Assembly (NCBI GenBank): GCA_964625855.1
Contig: CAZVFC010000036.1
Coordinates: 26,890 to 90,889, forward strand
DNA length: 64,000 nucleotides
Reading direction: 5' to 3'
DNA from: JAPLUA01 sp964625855
GTDB lineage: Bacteria; Verrucomicrobiota; Verrucomicrobiia; Limisphaerales; UBA8199
The notes under the pieces are model-generated. The model searched no databases. It was not told the origin of the DNA and saw only the letters and a list, made by a program, of their open reading frames with translations. The position numbers were made by a program, and so were the translations under genes. This document shows, piece after piece, positions 13,359 to 23,013 of the stretch. How positions within the stretch are numbered: position 1 is the stretch's first letter; each line of letters opens with the position of its first letter.

Positions 13359-14523
13359 GCGGCTTCGTGCCTGGACAGAAAACCTGGAGACCTTCCTGCT
13401 GGAGGTCATTGTTGAAGAGCGGCGCGGCACTCGCGAAACGCTCGTGCGCGGGTTCCTGTACGCTTGCTCGAAAGTCTTCCAGGCCGCCATCAAGACCCGC
13501 CGTTTCCTTTACAACTTCCGCATCCTGCGGGACTCGACGCTGGGCGTGCAGGTCATCGCCATCGGCAACCTCACGGTCGGCGGCACTGGCAAGACGCCCG
13601 TCGTCGAGAAGTTCGCCCGCGAACTGCGCGACCAGGGCCGGAATGTCGCCATTCTCTCGCGCGGTTACCGCTCCAAACCGCGGCCCGTCCACGAGTGGCT
13701 CCTCAATAAGATCCTGCTCCGGCACGACACCACCCCGCCGCGCGTCGTGTCCGACGGCAAATCGCTGTTGCTCGATTCCGAGATGGCCGGCGACGAGCCG
13801 TACATGCTGGCCTCCAATCTCAAGGACGTGGTCGTGCTGGTGGACAAGAACCGCGTGAAGAGCGGCCGTTACGCGATCGAGAAGTTCGGCTGCGACACCC
13901 TGCTCCTGGACGACGGGTTTCAGTATTGGAAACTGCGCGGCCGCCGCCAGGACATTGTGCTGGTGGACCGCCAGGCGCCGTTCGGCAACGAGCGTCTCCT
14001 GCCGCGCGGCACGCTGCGCGAGCCGCCCTCGCACCTGGCCCGGGCCAGCACGATCTTCATCACCAAGAGTGACGGCGACACGGCTGAATTGCGGCGGCGC
14101 ATCGCCGAGTTCAACCCGGACGCGGGCATTATCGAGTGCATCCATCACCCGTTGTATCTGGAGGACGTCTTTACCGGGCAGCGCGCGGACCTCGAGTTTC
14201 TCAAGGGCCGCCGGGTGGCTTCGCTCAGCGGCATCGCGCAGCCGGAGAGCTTTGAGCAGAGCCTCGTGCGGCTCGGCGCGGAACTGGTCTATGCGCGCAA
14301 GTTCGCCGACCACCACCGGTTCACCCAGCAGGAGGTGCTCAACGTCATTAACCGCAGCAAAAAGAAGCAGGCCGAAGCCATTATCACCACCCAGAAAGAC
14401 GCCGTGCGCTTTCCCAAGATTGACCGCCGCGACCTGGCGATCTACTTCATGCGCGTCGAAATCAAGATTCTGCGCGGCGCCGACGATTTCCAGGACTGCG
14501 TGCGCAAGATCTGCTTCCGCTGA
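13351..14523 (+). CDS. lpxK: Tetraacyldisaccharide 4'-kinase (lipid A)
   Basis: 390 residues; the ATG at 13351 is chosen over an upstream TTG. LpxK phosphorylates the 4' position of the tetraacylated disaccharide-1-phosphate to give lipid IVA, at the inner face of the inner membrane. Residues 71-83 form the Walker A loop, IGNLTVGGTGKTP, followed by VAILSRGYRSKPRP. DEPYMLA, DTLLLDDGFQYWKL and LLPRGTLREPP are conserved LpxK blocks. The N-terminal ~55 residues supply the membrane-associated helix. It is followed after 6 bp by the acyltransferase gene and then waaF, an envelope lipid A/core operon. Confidence 0.93.
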   Translation: MRERLRAWTENLETFLLEVIVEERRGTRETLVRGFLYACSKVFQAAIKTRRFLYNFRILRDSTLGVQVIAIGNLTVGGTGKTPVVEKFARELRDQGRNVAILSRGYRSKPRPVHEWLLNKILLRHDTTPPRVVSDGKSLLLDSEMAGDEPYMLASNLKDVVVLVDKNRVKSGRYAIEKFGCDTLLLDDGFQYWKLRGRRQDIVLVDRQAPFGNERLLPRGTLREPPSHLARASTIFITKSDGDTAELRRRIAEFNPDAGIIECIHHPLYLEDVFTGQRADLEFLKGRRVASLSGIAQPESFEQSLVRLGAELVYARKFADHHRFTQQEVLNVINRSKKKQAEAIITTQKDAVRFPKIDRRDLAIYFMRVEIKILRGADDFQDCVRKICFR

Positions 14524-14529
14524 CTCGCG

Positions 14530-15534
14530 ATGGAAACCTTACTCTATGGCCTGGCGCGCGGGCTGGTGGCCGTTTGCCAAAGCCTGCCGCTGGAGACGGT
14601 GGCGCGGCTGGGACGCCTGATTGGCGCGCTGGCTTACTGGTTCGACGCGCGGCACCGGCGCGTGGCGTTGCGGAACCTGACGATGTGCTTTGGCAGGGAG
14701 AAGTCACCGGCCGAACTTCGGGCGCTGGCCCGGGAGAACTTCCGGCGCATCGGTGAGAACTTTGCCTGCGCAGCCAAGACGGCCGCCATGAGCTTCGAGG
14801 AGCTGCGTCCGCACGTGGAATTCGTCGGGACCAACCGCATCCTCGCGCCGCCCCCGAGCGAGGCACCGCAAGGCATTGTCGCCGCTATTGGGCACTTCGG
14901 GAATTTCGAGCTCTACGCCCGGTTTCATCAATTTGCTCCGCGCTATACCTGCGCGACCACCTACCGCGCTTTGCGCCAGCCCGCCCTGGACCGCCTGCTG
15001 CAGTCCCTGCGCGAGCGATCGGGTTGCCTCTTTTTCGAGCGCCGTTTCGACGCCGCGCCCTTGAAGGCGTTCATGAACCAACGGGGCATCATACTGGGCC
15101 TGCTGGCCGACCAGTCCGCGGGGAGCCAGGGACTGCGCCTGCCGTTCTTTGGTCACGACTGCTCGACCTCCGCCGCTCCCGCAGTTTTTGCTCGGCGCTA
15201 CAATTGTGCGCTCTACACCGGGGTGTGCTATCGGGTCGGCCTGGCGCGCTGGCGGATCGAAGCCGGCGAGGAAATTCCGACCCACCTGAACGGCCAGGCG
15301 CGCCCCACCGAAGCGATCATGCGCGATGTGAATCTTGCGTTCGAAGCGGCAGTGCGGCGTGACCCTGCCAATTGGTTCTGGGTGCATAACCGCTGGAAAG
15401 AGGCCAAGTCCCTGACTTTGAAGTCCGGCACCCGCCGACCACAGTCCACAGTCCACAGTTCTCAGGCCGCAGTCCAAAGTCCACAGGCCGCAGTCCCTGG
15501 CTCTCAGTCTGGTGCGACAGAGCAGGGCGGGTAG
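14530..15534 (+). CDS. Lauroyl/myristoyl-type lipid A acyltransferase (LpxL/HtrB family)
   Basis: 334 residues. Members add a secondary acyl chain to (Kdo2-)lipid IVA at the inner membrane. An N-terminal hydrophobic helix (residues 1-40) is followed by HRRVALRNLTMCFG, typical of the family. The catalytic H-x4-E box is IGHFGNFE near residue 120. FFERRF, ILGLLADQSA, GLRLPFFGHDCSTSAAP and the C-terminal NWFWVHNRWK are further family blocks. The last ~35 residues (PQSTVHSSQAAVQSPQAAV) come from a 7-bp periodic DNA tract and are probably a non-functional extension. It is sandwiched between lpxK and waaF. Confidence 0.88.
   Translation: METLLYGLARGLVAVCQSLPLETVARLGRLIGALAYWFDARHRRVALRNLTMCFGREKSPAELRALARENFRRIGENFACAAKTAAMSFEELRPHVEFVGTNRILAPPPSEAPQGIVAAIGHFGNFELYARFHQFAPRYTCATTYRALRQPALDRLLQSLRERSGCLFFERRFDAAPLKAFMNQRGIILGLLADQSAGSQGLRLPFFGHDCSTSAAPAVFARRYNCALYTGVCYRVGLARWRIEAGEEIPTHLNGQARPTEAIMRDVNLAFEAAVRRDPANWFWVHNRWKEAKSLTLKSGTRRPQSTVHSSQAAVQSPQAAVPGSQSGATEQGG
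15432..15513. repeat. 7-bp periodic tract inside the 3' end of the acyltransferase gene
   Basis: Units CAGTCCA, CAGTCCA, CAGTTCT, CAGGCCG, CAGTCCA, AAGTCCA, CAGGCCG, CAGTCCC in unbroken phase. It extends the coding frame by about 27 codons beyond the conserved family end, showing that such tracts can be captured into coding sequence. Confidence 0.85.
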
Positions 15535-15552
15535 ATGTGGCAGTGCGTTCTG

Positions 15553-16719
15553 ATGCCGGCTCATTCTCTATCCTCCATCCTCCAAGCTCGCCGGCTTCTG
15601 GTGCGCGGCGTCAATTGGCTGGGCGATGCCGTGATGAGCACTCCGGCGCTGCAGCGGCTGCGCCAGGCGCTTCCCGAAACGCACATCACCTTGCTCACGC
15701 ACGAGAAGCTCGCTCCGCTCTGGCAACAACAGCCGGGCCTGGATGCCATTCTCGCTTTCTACCAAGGCGAGGGCCTCCGGGCCGTTGCGCAGCGCCTGCG
15801 CGCGGGGAGTTTTGACGCCGCGCTGGTTCTGCCCAATTCGCCACGCGCGGCGCTGGAAGTGTGGATGGCGCGCATCCCTCGACGCATCGGCTACGCCCGG
15901 CCCTGGCGGAGTTGGCTCTTGACCCAGGCGATCACGGTTCGCCCGGGACAACATCGGATGCATAAACGTTCCGCTGCCGAGATTAACCGGTTGATCCGCC
16001 TCCCGGCAGGCGACCGCCGAATCGCGGCAGCGAATGCCTATCCTGCCGCCGCCCATCACATTCACGAGTATCTCGATCTGGCAGCCGCATTGGGGGCGGA
16101 ACGCGAACCTCTCCCGCCGAGGTTGGAGATTACGGCGGGCGAGATGCATCAGGCCGAGCAGACTTTGCTTTCGACCCTGCGCGGCCAGAACCGCGCTGCC
16201 GCTCCCGACCAACGGCCAATCTTGCTGGGGGTCAATCCCGGAGCCCACTACGGACCAGCGAAGCGCTGGCCCGCCGAGAGCTTTGCCGCGGTGGCGCGCG
16301 CGGTGTCGGGCCGCAGTGCAAACTGTCTGTGGCTGGCGTTGGGAGGCGCAGCGGAGGAGAAGGTTTGCTCCGACATTGCTCGGCTGGCGGGTGGTGGCGT
16401 GGTGAATCTCGCCGGGAAGACTTCCCTGCGCGAACTCATGGCCCTGCTAAAGCTCTGCCGCGTCCTGCTCACCAACGATTCCGGGCCGATGCATCTCGCC
16501 GCCGCCCTCGGCACGCCGGTGGTGGCCATCTTTGGCAGCACGGCGCCCGAACTGACCGGGCCAGGTTTGCCGGGCGACCCTCGCCACCAGGTGCTCAAGT
16601 CTGCGGCACCCTGCTCGCCCTGTTTCCGCCGCTCTTGTCCCATTGACCTCCGCTGCCTGACCGGCACCACCTCTGACCGCGTCATCGAGGCCGTCTTTCA
16701 GGCGCTCTCGCGGGCCTAG
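15553..16719 (+). CDS. waaF: ADP-heptose:LPS heptosyltransferase (glycosyltransferase family 9)
   Basis: 388 residues from the ATG at 15553 (an in-frame ATG at 15535 is also possible). It transfers L-glycero-D-manno-heptose from ADP-heptose to the LPS inner core. Conserved blocks: LLVRGVNWLGDAVMSTPALQ at the N-terminus (the acceptor-side Rossmann domain), FDAALVLPNSPRAALEVWMA, GVNPGAHYGPAKRWP, and NDSGPMHLAAALGTPVVAIF with ADP-heptose contacts near residues 300-325. The C-terminus CSPCFRRSCPIDLRCLTG carries the Cys-rich motif usual in WaaF. It is the third gene of the lipid A/core run. Confidence 0.92.
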   Translation: MPAHSLSSILQARRLLVRGVNWLGDAVMSTPALQRLRQALPETHITLLTHEKLAPLWQQQPGLDAILAFYQGEGLRAVAQRLRAGSFDAALVLPNSPRAALEVWMARIPRRIGYARPWRSWLLTQAITVRPGQHRMHKRSAAEINRLIRLPAGDRRIAAANAYPAAAHHIHEYLDLAAALGAEREPLPPRLEITAGEMHQAEQTLLSTLRGQNRAAAPDQRPILLGVNPGAHYGPAKRWPAESFAAVARAVSGRSANCLWLALGGAAEEKVCSDIARLAGGGVVNLAGKTSLRELMALLKLCRVLLTNDSGPMHLAAALGTPVVAIFGSTAPELTGPGLPGDPRHQVLKSAAPCSPCFRRSCPIDLRCLTGTTSDRVIEAVFQALSRA

Positions 16720-16730
16720 CCGCCAGGCCC

Positions 16731-16788
16731 TCGGATTTCGGCATTCCTTCGAGCATCGGACTTCGGACTTCGGACTTGACCCGCATCC
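16731..16788. repeat. 7-bp periodic tract between waaF and the serine acetyltransferase gene
   Basis: Units such as CTCGGAT, TTCGGCA, GGACTTC, GGACTTC, GGACTTG. It fills most of the 87-bp spacer and is the reverse-strand form of the GAAGTCC heptamers seen elsewhere. Confidence 0.8.
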
Positions 16789-16806
16789 CTTGCATTCGCC
16801 CGCATC

Positions 16807-17745
16807 TTGCCAGATACTTATTTTGTGCAGTTGACCATCACCAAGCTCACCGAGCACCTGCTGGCGTCCTACGCCCAGGTCGGCGGCATCAACCATCTGG
16901 ACGGCAAGAACCTGCCGTCCAAGCGCGCCATCTCGCTCCTCACCATGGACCTGCTCCGGCTCTTGTTCCCCGGCTTCTTCGACGAGAAACCGATTCACTC
17001 GTCGGAGATCAGCAAGGATACCGCCCGGCTGTTGGGATCGGTGTCGGCCAGCCTGGAAACCGAGATTCGCAAGAGCCTCGAATACCAGCCTCCGCCGGAG
17101 CTGCCGCGGAAAGATGCGCAGTCGTTCGCGCGCACCCTGACCCTGGAATTCCTGACCAGCCTCCCCCGCCTGCGCGAATTGCTCCAGACCGACATCGAGG
17201 CCGCCTACAACGGCGATCCCGCGGCGCTGAGCAAGGAGGAAGTGATTGTGGCCTACCCCTTCGTCGAAGCTATCGCGGTCCAGCGCCTGGCGCACGAGCT
17301 GTACCTCAAGCATATCGCGCTCATCCCGCGCATCATGACCGAGTGGGCTCATACTCGCAGCGGCATGGACCTTCATCCCGGCGCGCAGATTGGCACGCAT
17401 TTCTTTGTAGATCACTGCACTGGAACGGTCATCGGCGAGACCAGCATCCTGGGTGACCACGTCAAGATGTACCAGGGCGTTGGCCTGGTTGCCCGCTCGC
17501 TGGCGGCCGGGCAGCAGTTGCGCGGACAGAAACGCCATCCCACCCTTGAAGACCGCGTGACGGTCTATGCCGGCGCCACGATCATGGGCGGCGACACCGT
17601 CGTCGGCGAGAGCAGCACCGTTGGCGCGAATGTGTTTCTAACGGCCAGCGTCCCGCCGCATTCGCTGGTGATTCAGGAGGAGGCCAACCTGAAGATCATG
17701 AGCAAGAAAGACCACAAACGGCAGTCGCACGACTTCATCGTCTGA
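16807..17745 (+). CDS. cysE: Serine O-acetyltransferase, EpsC/CysE type
   Basis: 312 residues from a TTG at 16807; a GTG at 16825 is an equally plausible start. It acetylates L-serine with acetyl-CoA to O-acetylserine, the first committed step of cysteine synthesis. The N-terminal ~150 residues are the helical EpsC-type domain: SYAQVGGINHLDGKNLPSKR, EEVIVAYPFVEAIAVQRLAH. Residues ~185-300 are the left-handed beta-helix hexapeptide transferase: SGMDLHPGAQIGTHFFVDHC, TGTVIGETSILGDHVKMYQG, HPTLEDRVTVYAGATIMGGD. The catalytic His (DHCTG) and the Asp in the helical part are retained. The stop codon lies 2 bp from that of the convergent sugar kinase gene. Confidence 0.92.
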   Translation: MPDTYFVQLTITKLTEHLLASYAQVGGINHLDGKNLPSKRAISLLTMDLLRLLFPGFFDEKPIHSSEISKDTARLLGSVSASLETEIRKSLEYQPPPELPRKDAQSFARTLTLEFLTSLPRLRELLQTDIEAAYNGDPAALSKEEVIVAYPFVEAIAVQRLAHELYLKHIALIPRIMTEWAHTRSGMDLHPGAQIGTHFFVDHCTGTVIGETSILGDHVKMYQGVGLVARSLAAGQQLRGQKRHPTLEDRVTVYAGATIMGGDTVVGESSTVGANVFLTASVPPHSLVIQEEANLKIMSKKDHKRQSHDFIV

Positions 17746-17747
17746 AG

Positions 17748-18671
17748 CTAAAAGCGCGTCAGCTTCTCCAGCTCCCGCACCCGCTTTTCGACCTGGGCGC
17801 GCGTGGTCCGGGTGGTGCGTTGCAGGCCAAAACCTTCGCAGCAAAATGACGCCACCACGCTCCCATAGACCATCGCCCGCCGGATGTGCGCCTCAACCGG
17901 GCCGTTTGCGGCGGCCAGGTATCCCATCATCGCTCCCGCAAACGAGTCACCCGCGCCGGTCGGGTCCACGACCTTGCGCAGGGGGTAGGCCGGGCAGATA
18001 AACAGGCCGCGCGGCCCGGACAAGACCGAGCCGTGGGAACCCTGCTTAATGATCACGTACCTCGGCCCGAGCCGATGAATCTTCCGCAGCGCGGCCAGCA
18101 GGTTGCCCTCCTTGGTCAATTGCTGCGCTTCGCTGTCGTTGAGGACGAACGCATCCAGCCGCTTGAGCAACCGAAGCAAATCCGGCAATGCGATGTTCAG
18201 CCACAGGTCCATCGTGTCGGCCGCGACAAAGCGGGGCCGGCGCACCTGGTCCAGCACGTGGTGCTGCAGCCCCGGGGCGATGTTCGCCAGCAACACGAAC
18301 GGCGTCCGTTGATACGCCGCGGGCAAAGCCGGGGTGAACCGCTCGAACACACCCAGCTCGGTCAGCAACGTGCGGCGGTTGTTCATATTTGCCTCATACT
18401 CGCCCGACCAGTGAAACGTCTTGCCCGGCTCGACCTGCAGCCCGGCCAGATTGACTCCGTGCCGCTGGTAGAGCTGAAGGTAACGCCTCGGGAAGTCGGT
18501 GCCCACCACTCCCACCAGATTCACCAGGCTGAAGAAGCTCGCCGCCACCGCCGCATGGCTGGCCGATCCGCCCAGCAGGCGCGGGTTCTCCGCTGTGGGA
18601 GTCTTGATGGAGTCCAGTGCCGTCGAGCCAACAATCAGAACGCGCATATCCGTCTCAATTACTTTCGGCAT
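17748..18671 (-). CDS. PfkB-family sugar/nucleoside kinase
   Basis: 307 residues; a start at the second Met (18647, MRVLIVGSTALDSIKTP) fits the family better. The N-terminal segment LLGGSASHAAVAASFF is the substrate-side GG motif. The C-terminal VDPTGAGDSFAGAMMGYLAA contains the anion hole and catalytic Asp (DPTGAGDSF) of ribokinase-like kinases. DAFVLNDSEAQQLT is the conserved 'N..Ea' block. The substrate cannot be read from the sequence; adenosine/ribose-like kinases are candidates. It is convergent with cysE and divergent from the sensor kinase gene. Confidence 0.88.
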   Translation of the reverse strand: MPKVIETDMRVLIVGSTALDSIKTPTAENPRLLGGSASHAAVAASFFSLVNLVGVVGTDFPRRYLQLYQRHGVNLAGLQVEPGKTFHWSGEYEANMNNRRTLLTELGVFERFTPALPAAYQRTPFVLLANIAPGLQHHVLDQVRRPRFVAADTMDLWLNIALPDLLRLLKRLDAFVLNDSEAQQLTKEGNLLAALRKIHRLGPRYVIIKQGSHGSVLSGPRGLFICPAYPLRKVVDPTGAGDSFAGAMMGYLAAANGPVEAHIRRAMVYGSVVASFCCEGFGLQRTTRTTRAQVEKRVRELEKLTRF

Positions 18672-18792
18672 GCCAAGGGCGAACGGTAGAAGACTCCCCC
18701 GCCTCGTGCAATGTCAAACAGACCTCCCGGAACCGGTCGGCAGATTTCCGTCCGGTGTTGACTCACGTTGTGGGCGGAGAGAGCATTAAAAC

Positions 18793-21700
18793 ATGGCCAG
18801 GCAGTGCTGCCAATTGAACCCGGGTCGGGCCTTGTCGGGCGGCCCTAGAAACAGGTCGCTCCGGCGTCGCTGGGCAGATGAAGCGAGAGTCCTCTCACCC
18901 GATCCTCGCCGACTGAAGGCCGGGTTTTGGGCCGGGCTCCTGACAATATTCCTGGCCTGGCCGGCGGGGCTGGTGAGCGCGCAGACCGTGGGCCGAAAAG
19001 GCTATCTGATCGAGGGCTGGCAGAGTGAGCGGGGGTTGCCGCAAGACAAGGTCACCGGCATCGCTCAGACCCGGGATGGTTACCTGTGGATCAGCACCCT
19101 GGACGGGCTGGCGAGGTTCGACGGTGTCCGCTTCAGGCTCTTCAAGGCGGGCGACACCCCGGCGCTGGGCAGCGGACGCATTCGGTTTCTATTCACGGGC
19201 CGGCAGGGCGAGATCTGGCTCGCCACCCAGGAAGGGGGCCTGGTCCAATTCAAGGACGGGCGGTTCGAACCCTTGCTCGTGCCGGAGCGGCAGGGAACCC
19301 ACCCGGCCGTGGTTCAAGTCGCCGAGGACGAATCCGGCAGACTCTGGCTTTCGACCGAAGACGGCAAGGTGGGCCGCCTGGCGAACGGCCTCAACTCGCT
19401 AGTGTCCACGAACTGGGACCCGACCGGCAAGATTGCCTTTGAGGTGCGTGCGGACTTTCGCGGCCGCCTGCTGGCCGTGAGCGATTCCGGGGTTCATCAA
19501 GTTGTCAACGAACGGTTGGTGCCGGTGCTCGAAGGCGGCCGTGGCGAGTATGTGGTCCATTGCCCCAGCCGGGGCGGGGGGTGGTGGATGAGTGCCGGCG
19601 GCCAGATGCGGCTGTGGCGGGACGGGCAATGGATTCTCACCCTCCCCGGACCGGACCCCTCGGCGGCGGTCGCCCGGGGCTCGCTGGAAGACCGCAACGG
19701 CAATCTCTGGCTGCCCATGTGGGGCACCGGCCTGTTCCGCTGCGGTACGAACGGCGCCCCGCTGCAGTTCACCAAACAGGACGGGTTGGGCAGCGATTTT
19801 GTCCGTGCCCTGTGTGAGGACAGCGAGGGGAATCTCTGGGTCGGCAGTGAGGGCGGCGGCTTGAATCGTCTGCACCGGCCCTTGTTCACCGTGTACGGTC
19901 TGGCTCCGAACCTGTCGTGGGAATGGATCACCAGCGTCAGCGCGGGCCCGGACGGCGAGCTGTGGGTGGGCACCGACGGCTACGGGCTGAATCGGCTGCG
20001 GGGGGATCTGATTCGGCCCGCCAGCGATACGCCCGACCTCGCGCCGGTGCACGCGATGACCGCCCTCGCCGACCGTCAGGGGAGGGTCTGGGTGGGCACC
20101 CGCCAGGGCGGCGTGTACCAATGGCAGGACGGCAACCCCACACGGGTCGCCGGTTTCCCCGCCTCCAGCACGTGGGTGCGCAGCCTGTATGAGGATTCCC
20201 GTGGCGCCATCTGGGTCGGCCGGTTCAATACCGACGCCTTGCTCCGCATCCAGAACGGGGCGGTCAGCAACATCGCGCTCCCGAAATCCGCCGGGCGGGT
20301 GGATGTGCGGGTGATGGCCGAGGACGCGGCGGGCGCACTCTGGGTCGGCACGGACGGCAGCGGACTGTTTCGCTGGCAGAAGGGGCGGTTCACCCGCTTC
20401 ACGCGCGAGAACGGGCTGGGCAACGACCTGGTCTGGGCGCTTCAGCCCGAGGACGACGGTTCGTTGTGGATCGGCACCTACGGCAGCGGCTTGACCCGCT
20501 TCAAGGACGGAAAGATGACAACTTGCACTACGCGCCACGGCCTGGTGGACGACGTCATCTGTCACATCGCGGACGACGGTCGGGGACAATACTGGCTGAG
20601 TTCCCACCAGGGGGTCTTCCGGGTGAGCAAGAATGAGTTGACCCAGTTCGCCAACGGCACCATTCGGCAGGTCCGCTGCGTGGCCTACGGCAAGTCCGAC
20701 GGTCTGCCCACGCTCGAGTGCCGCGGTGGCTGGCAGCCGGCCGGCTGCCGCGGACCCGACGGGCGGCTTTGGTTTCCAACCATGGCCGGGGTGGTGGTGG
20801 TAGATCCGGCCGACGCGAGCACAACCAGCGCAGCTCCGCCGGTGTATCTGGAGGAGGTTTTCGTGGACGGCCAACTGTTCTCGAGGGGGCGATGGCGGAA
20901 CGGGGAGGCCGGGCTTTCGAAGGGGCGGGCGGCCACGGCGGCAGAGCGGCGTGCGCGGCCCGCGCTCGCCTTTCCAGCGGGCAGCCGGCGTTTCGAGTTC
21001 CACTACACCGGCGTGAGCCTGCGCGCGCCGGAAGGATTGCGCTTCCGTCACAAGCTGGAAGGGGTGGACGCGGAGTGGCTGGAAACGAGCACCCGGCGCG
21101 AGGTCAGCTACAACCACCTGCCTCGCGGCCATTACACTTTCCGCGTTCAGACCTGCAATCGCGAAGGCATCTGGGGCCAGCCCGGCGACTCGCTCGTGTT
21201 CCGCGTGCTGCCCTTCTTCTGGCAGACGTGGTGGTTCCTCGGGCTGTTCCTGCTGACGTTCGGTGGAGTGGTGGGGTGGGCGGTTGGGCTGGCCCTGCGG
21301 CGCCGGCACCAGCGCCACCTCAAGCTCGTGGAGCAACTCCACGCCGCCGAGCGCGAACGCACGCGCATCGCGCGCGACATCCACGACGACCTGGGCAGCA
21401 GCCTGACCGAGATCGGCCTCCTGGGCGCGTTGGCGGTGCGCGAGTCCACGCCCCCGGCCGAGGCGCGCGACCAGGTCGCCCGCATGATGCAACGGGCCGA
21501 AGCACTGGCGCGCAAACTCGATGAAACCGTTTGGGCGGTGAATCCCAAGAACGATTCCCTCCGCCACCTGGCAACCTATCTGTGCAATTTCGCCAAAGAT
21601 TTCCTGGAGCCCACCGCCATTCGCTGTCGCCTGGACGTGGCCGCGGACCTGCCTGATATCCCGCTGACGACCGAAGTGCGGCACAACGTCTTCCTCGCTG

Positions 21701-22029
21701 CCAAGGAGGCGTTGAACAACGCCGTCCGGCATTCGGGCGCTTCAGAAATAGGACTGCGCCTGGCGATCAACGAAGGCGCGTTCACGTTGGAGATTAAGGA
21801 TGACGGCCGGGGGTTCGCTCCCGAGGCGAAGCGCGAGTCGGGCAACGGCCTGCGCAACATGGCGGAACGCATGAAAGATGTCGGCGGCGAGTTGCGGGTG
21901 CGTAGCACGGTCGCGCAAGGCACAACGGTCTCCCTGCGGCTTCCCATCCCGCCGAAAGGGACTGAGGAGAGCGGCCGCCCGCAGCCTGCTACTCGATTGG
22001 GGGATAGCGCCGGCCGCCCTTGGACTTAG
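18793..22029 (+). CDS. Hybrid-type sensor: two-component-regulator propeller plus NarL-type histidine kinase
   Basis: 1,078 residues. After a long n-region, KAGFWAGLLTIFLAWPAGLV ends in SAQ, a signal sequence. Residues ~75-660 carry Reg_prop repeats ('T.DGYLWIST.dGLaRFDG', 'edrnGnlWlgt.g.GL.r...g'), two seven-blade periplasmic propellers. The Y_Y_Y domain follows (FEFHYTGVSLRAPEGLRFRH, near 735-810), then one TM helix (WWFLGLFLLTFGGVVGWAVG, ~820). The cytoplasmic part is a HisKA_3 box, ERTRIARDIHDDLGSSLTEI, with His in RDIHDD, and an HATPase_c domain (EALNNAVRHSG; DDGRGF; GNGLRNMAERM). The response regulator starts 12 bp downstream. GGCGGAGAGAG at 18773-18783 is a plausible ribosome binding site. 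Confidence 0.92.
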   Translation: MARQCCQLNPGRALSGGPRNRSLRRRWADEARVLSPDPRRLKAGFWAGLLTIFLAWPAGLVSAQTVGRKGYLIEGWQSERGLPQDKVTGIAQTRDGYLWISTLDGLARFDGVRFRLFKAGDTPALGSGRIRFLFTGRQGEIWLATQEGGLVQFKDGRFEPLLVPERQGTHPAVVQVAEDESGRLWLSTEDGKVGRLANGLNSLVSTNWDPTGKIAFEVRADFRGRLLAVSDSGVHQVVNERLVPVLEGGRGEYVVHCPSRGGGWWMSAGGQMRLWRDGQWILTLPGPDPSAAVARGSLEDRNGNLWLPMWGTGLFRCGTNGAPLQFTKQDGLGSDFVRALCEDSEGNLWVGSEGGGLNRLHRPLFTVYGLAPNLSWEWITSVSAGPDGELWVGTDGYGLNRLRGDLIRPASDTPDLAPVHAMTALADRQGRVWVGTRQGGVYQWQDGNPTRVAGFPASSTWVRSLYEDSRGAIWVGRFNTDALLRIQNGAVSNIALPKSAGRVDVRVMAEDAAGALWVGTDGSGLFRWQKGRFTRFTRENGLGNDLVWALQPEDDGSLWIGTYGSGLTRFKDGKMTTCTTRHGLVDDVICHIADDGRGQYWLSSHQGVFRVSKNELTQFANGTIRQVRCVAYGKSDGLPTLECRGGWQPAGCRGPDGRLWFPTMAGVVVVDPADASTTSAAPPVYLEEVFVDGQLFSRGRWRNGEAGLSKGRAATAAERRARPALAFPAGSRRFEFHYTGVSLRAPEGLRFRHKLEGVDAEWLETSTRREVSYNHLPRGHYTFRVQTCNREGIWGQPGDSLVFRVLPFFWQTWWFLGLFLLTFGGVVGWAVGLALRRRHQRHLKLVEQLHAAERERTRIARDIHDDLGSSLTEIGLLGALAVRESTPPAEARDQVARMMQRAEALARKLDETVWAVNPKNDSLRHLATYLCNFAKDFLEPTAIRCRLDVAADLPDIPLTTEVRHNVFLAAKEALNNAVRHSGASEIGLRLAINEGAFTLEIKDDGRGFAPEAKRESGNGLRNMAERMKDVGGELRVRSTVAQGTTVSLRLPIPPKGTEESGRPQPATRLGDSAGRPWT

Positions 22030-22041
22030 ACTTATTACTGT

Positions 22042-22665
22042 ATGTCAATTGCCGTTGCGCTCGTCGAAGACAACCCGGAGATCCGCCGCAACCTCTCCCG
22101 TTACATCGGCGAGGCGCCCGGGTACCGTTGCGCCTGCGCCTGCGCCTCGGGTGAGGAAGCCTTGCGCGTGATCCCGCAATCGCCGCCGGATGTCGTGCTG
22201 ATGGACATCCAGATGCCCGGCATGAGCGGCATCGCCTGCACCGCCGCGCTCAAGAAACTCCTGCCGTCCGTCCCGGTGATGATGCTCACGGTCTATGAAG
22301 ACAACGATGCAATCTTCAATGCCCTCGCGGCGGGCGCCAGCGGATATCTGCTCAAACGCAGCGCCCCGGCCAAACTCCTCGAGTCCATCAAGGAACTGCA
22401 TCAAGGCGGCGCCCCCATGACCAGTGAAATCGCCCGCCGGGTCATTGCCTCATTTCACAAGCAAAAACCGGACTGCCACCCCCAGGACAAGCTTACCGTC
22501 CGCGAGGATGAAATCCTCCAGTGCCTGGCCAAGGGCTATGTGACCAAGGAAATCGCCGATAAGTTGTCCGTCAGCTACGACACCGTCCGCTACCACCTGA
22601 AACATATCTACGACAAGCTGCACGTCCACTCGCGCACCGAGGCCGTCATCAAGTACCTGGGTTGA
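22042..22665 (+). CDS. NarL/LuxR-family response regulator
   Basis: 207 residues. The receiver domain has the phospho-acceptor Asp55 in VVLMDIQMPGMSG, an acidic pair in VEDN and Lys in YLLKR. The C-terminal GerE/LuxR helix-turn-helix is LTVREDEILQCLAKGYVTKE, IADKLSVSYDTVRYHLKHIY, DKLHVHSRTEA. It is co-transcribed with the preceding propeller histidine kinase and should be its cognate regulator. No gene is visible from 22666 to the tRNA at 22938. Confidence 0.95.
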   Translation: MSIAVALVEDNPEIRRNLSRYIGEAPGYRCACACASGEEALRVIPQSPPDVVLMDIQMPGMSGIACTAALKKLLPSVPVMMLTVYEDNDAIFNALAAGASGYLLKRSAPAKLLESIKELHQGGAPMTSEIARRVIASFHKQKPDCHPQDKLTVREDEILQCLAKGYVTKEIADKLSVSYDTVRYHLKHIYDKLHVHSRTEAVIKYLG

Positions 22666-22937
22666 AAGTCCACGACCACGGCAGCGACGGCAGCAACGGC
22701 CAACAAACCGGCGCCGGGAGCCCAGAGCAAGAACCGAGAAACCCGGCCGTGAAGCACAAGCCCGGAATTCTGCGCTTGCAGTAGCCGAAGACTTCGGAGT
22801 ACTATGCACCCAGATGTTGATGTTGGCTGCCCATTTGGGCAGTGGCTGGCGAAGCAATATCTTTCACGACATAACGACTGACACAACGTGAAACGACTGC
22901 CACCGTCAGCAGCGTAAATGTATGCAGGCTTTGGGTC

Positions 22938-23013
<76 letters not shown>

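Noticed and set aside
18793..18900. A longer conserved N-terminal domain for the propeller kinase
   Set aside because: The first ~43 residues are basic and low complexity before a normal signal sequence. They are probably an over-extended start rather than a domain.
19399..21732. Long minus-strand open frame of 777 codons
   Set aside because: It is the antisense of the propeller histidine kinase gene, has no domain or start context, and arises from GC-rich codon bias.
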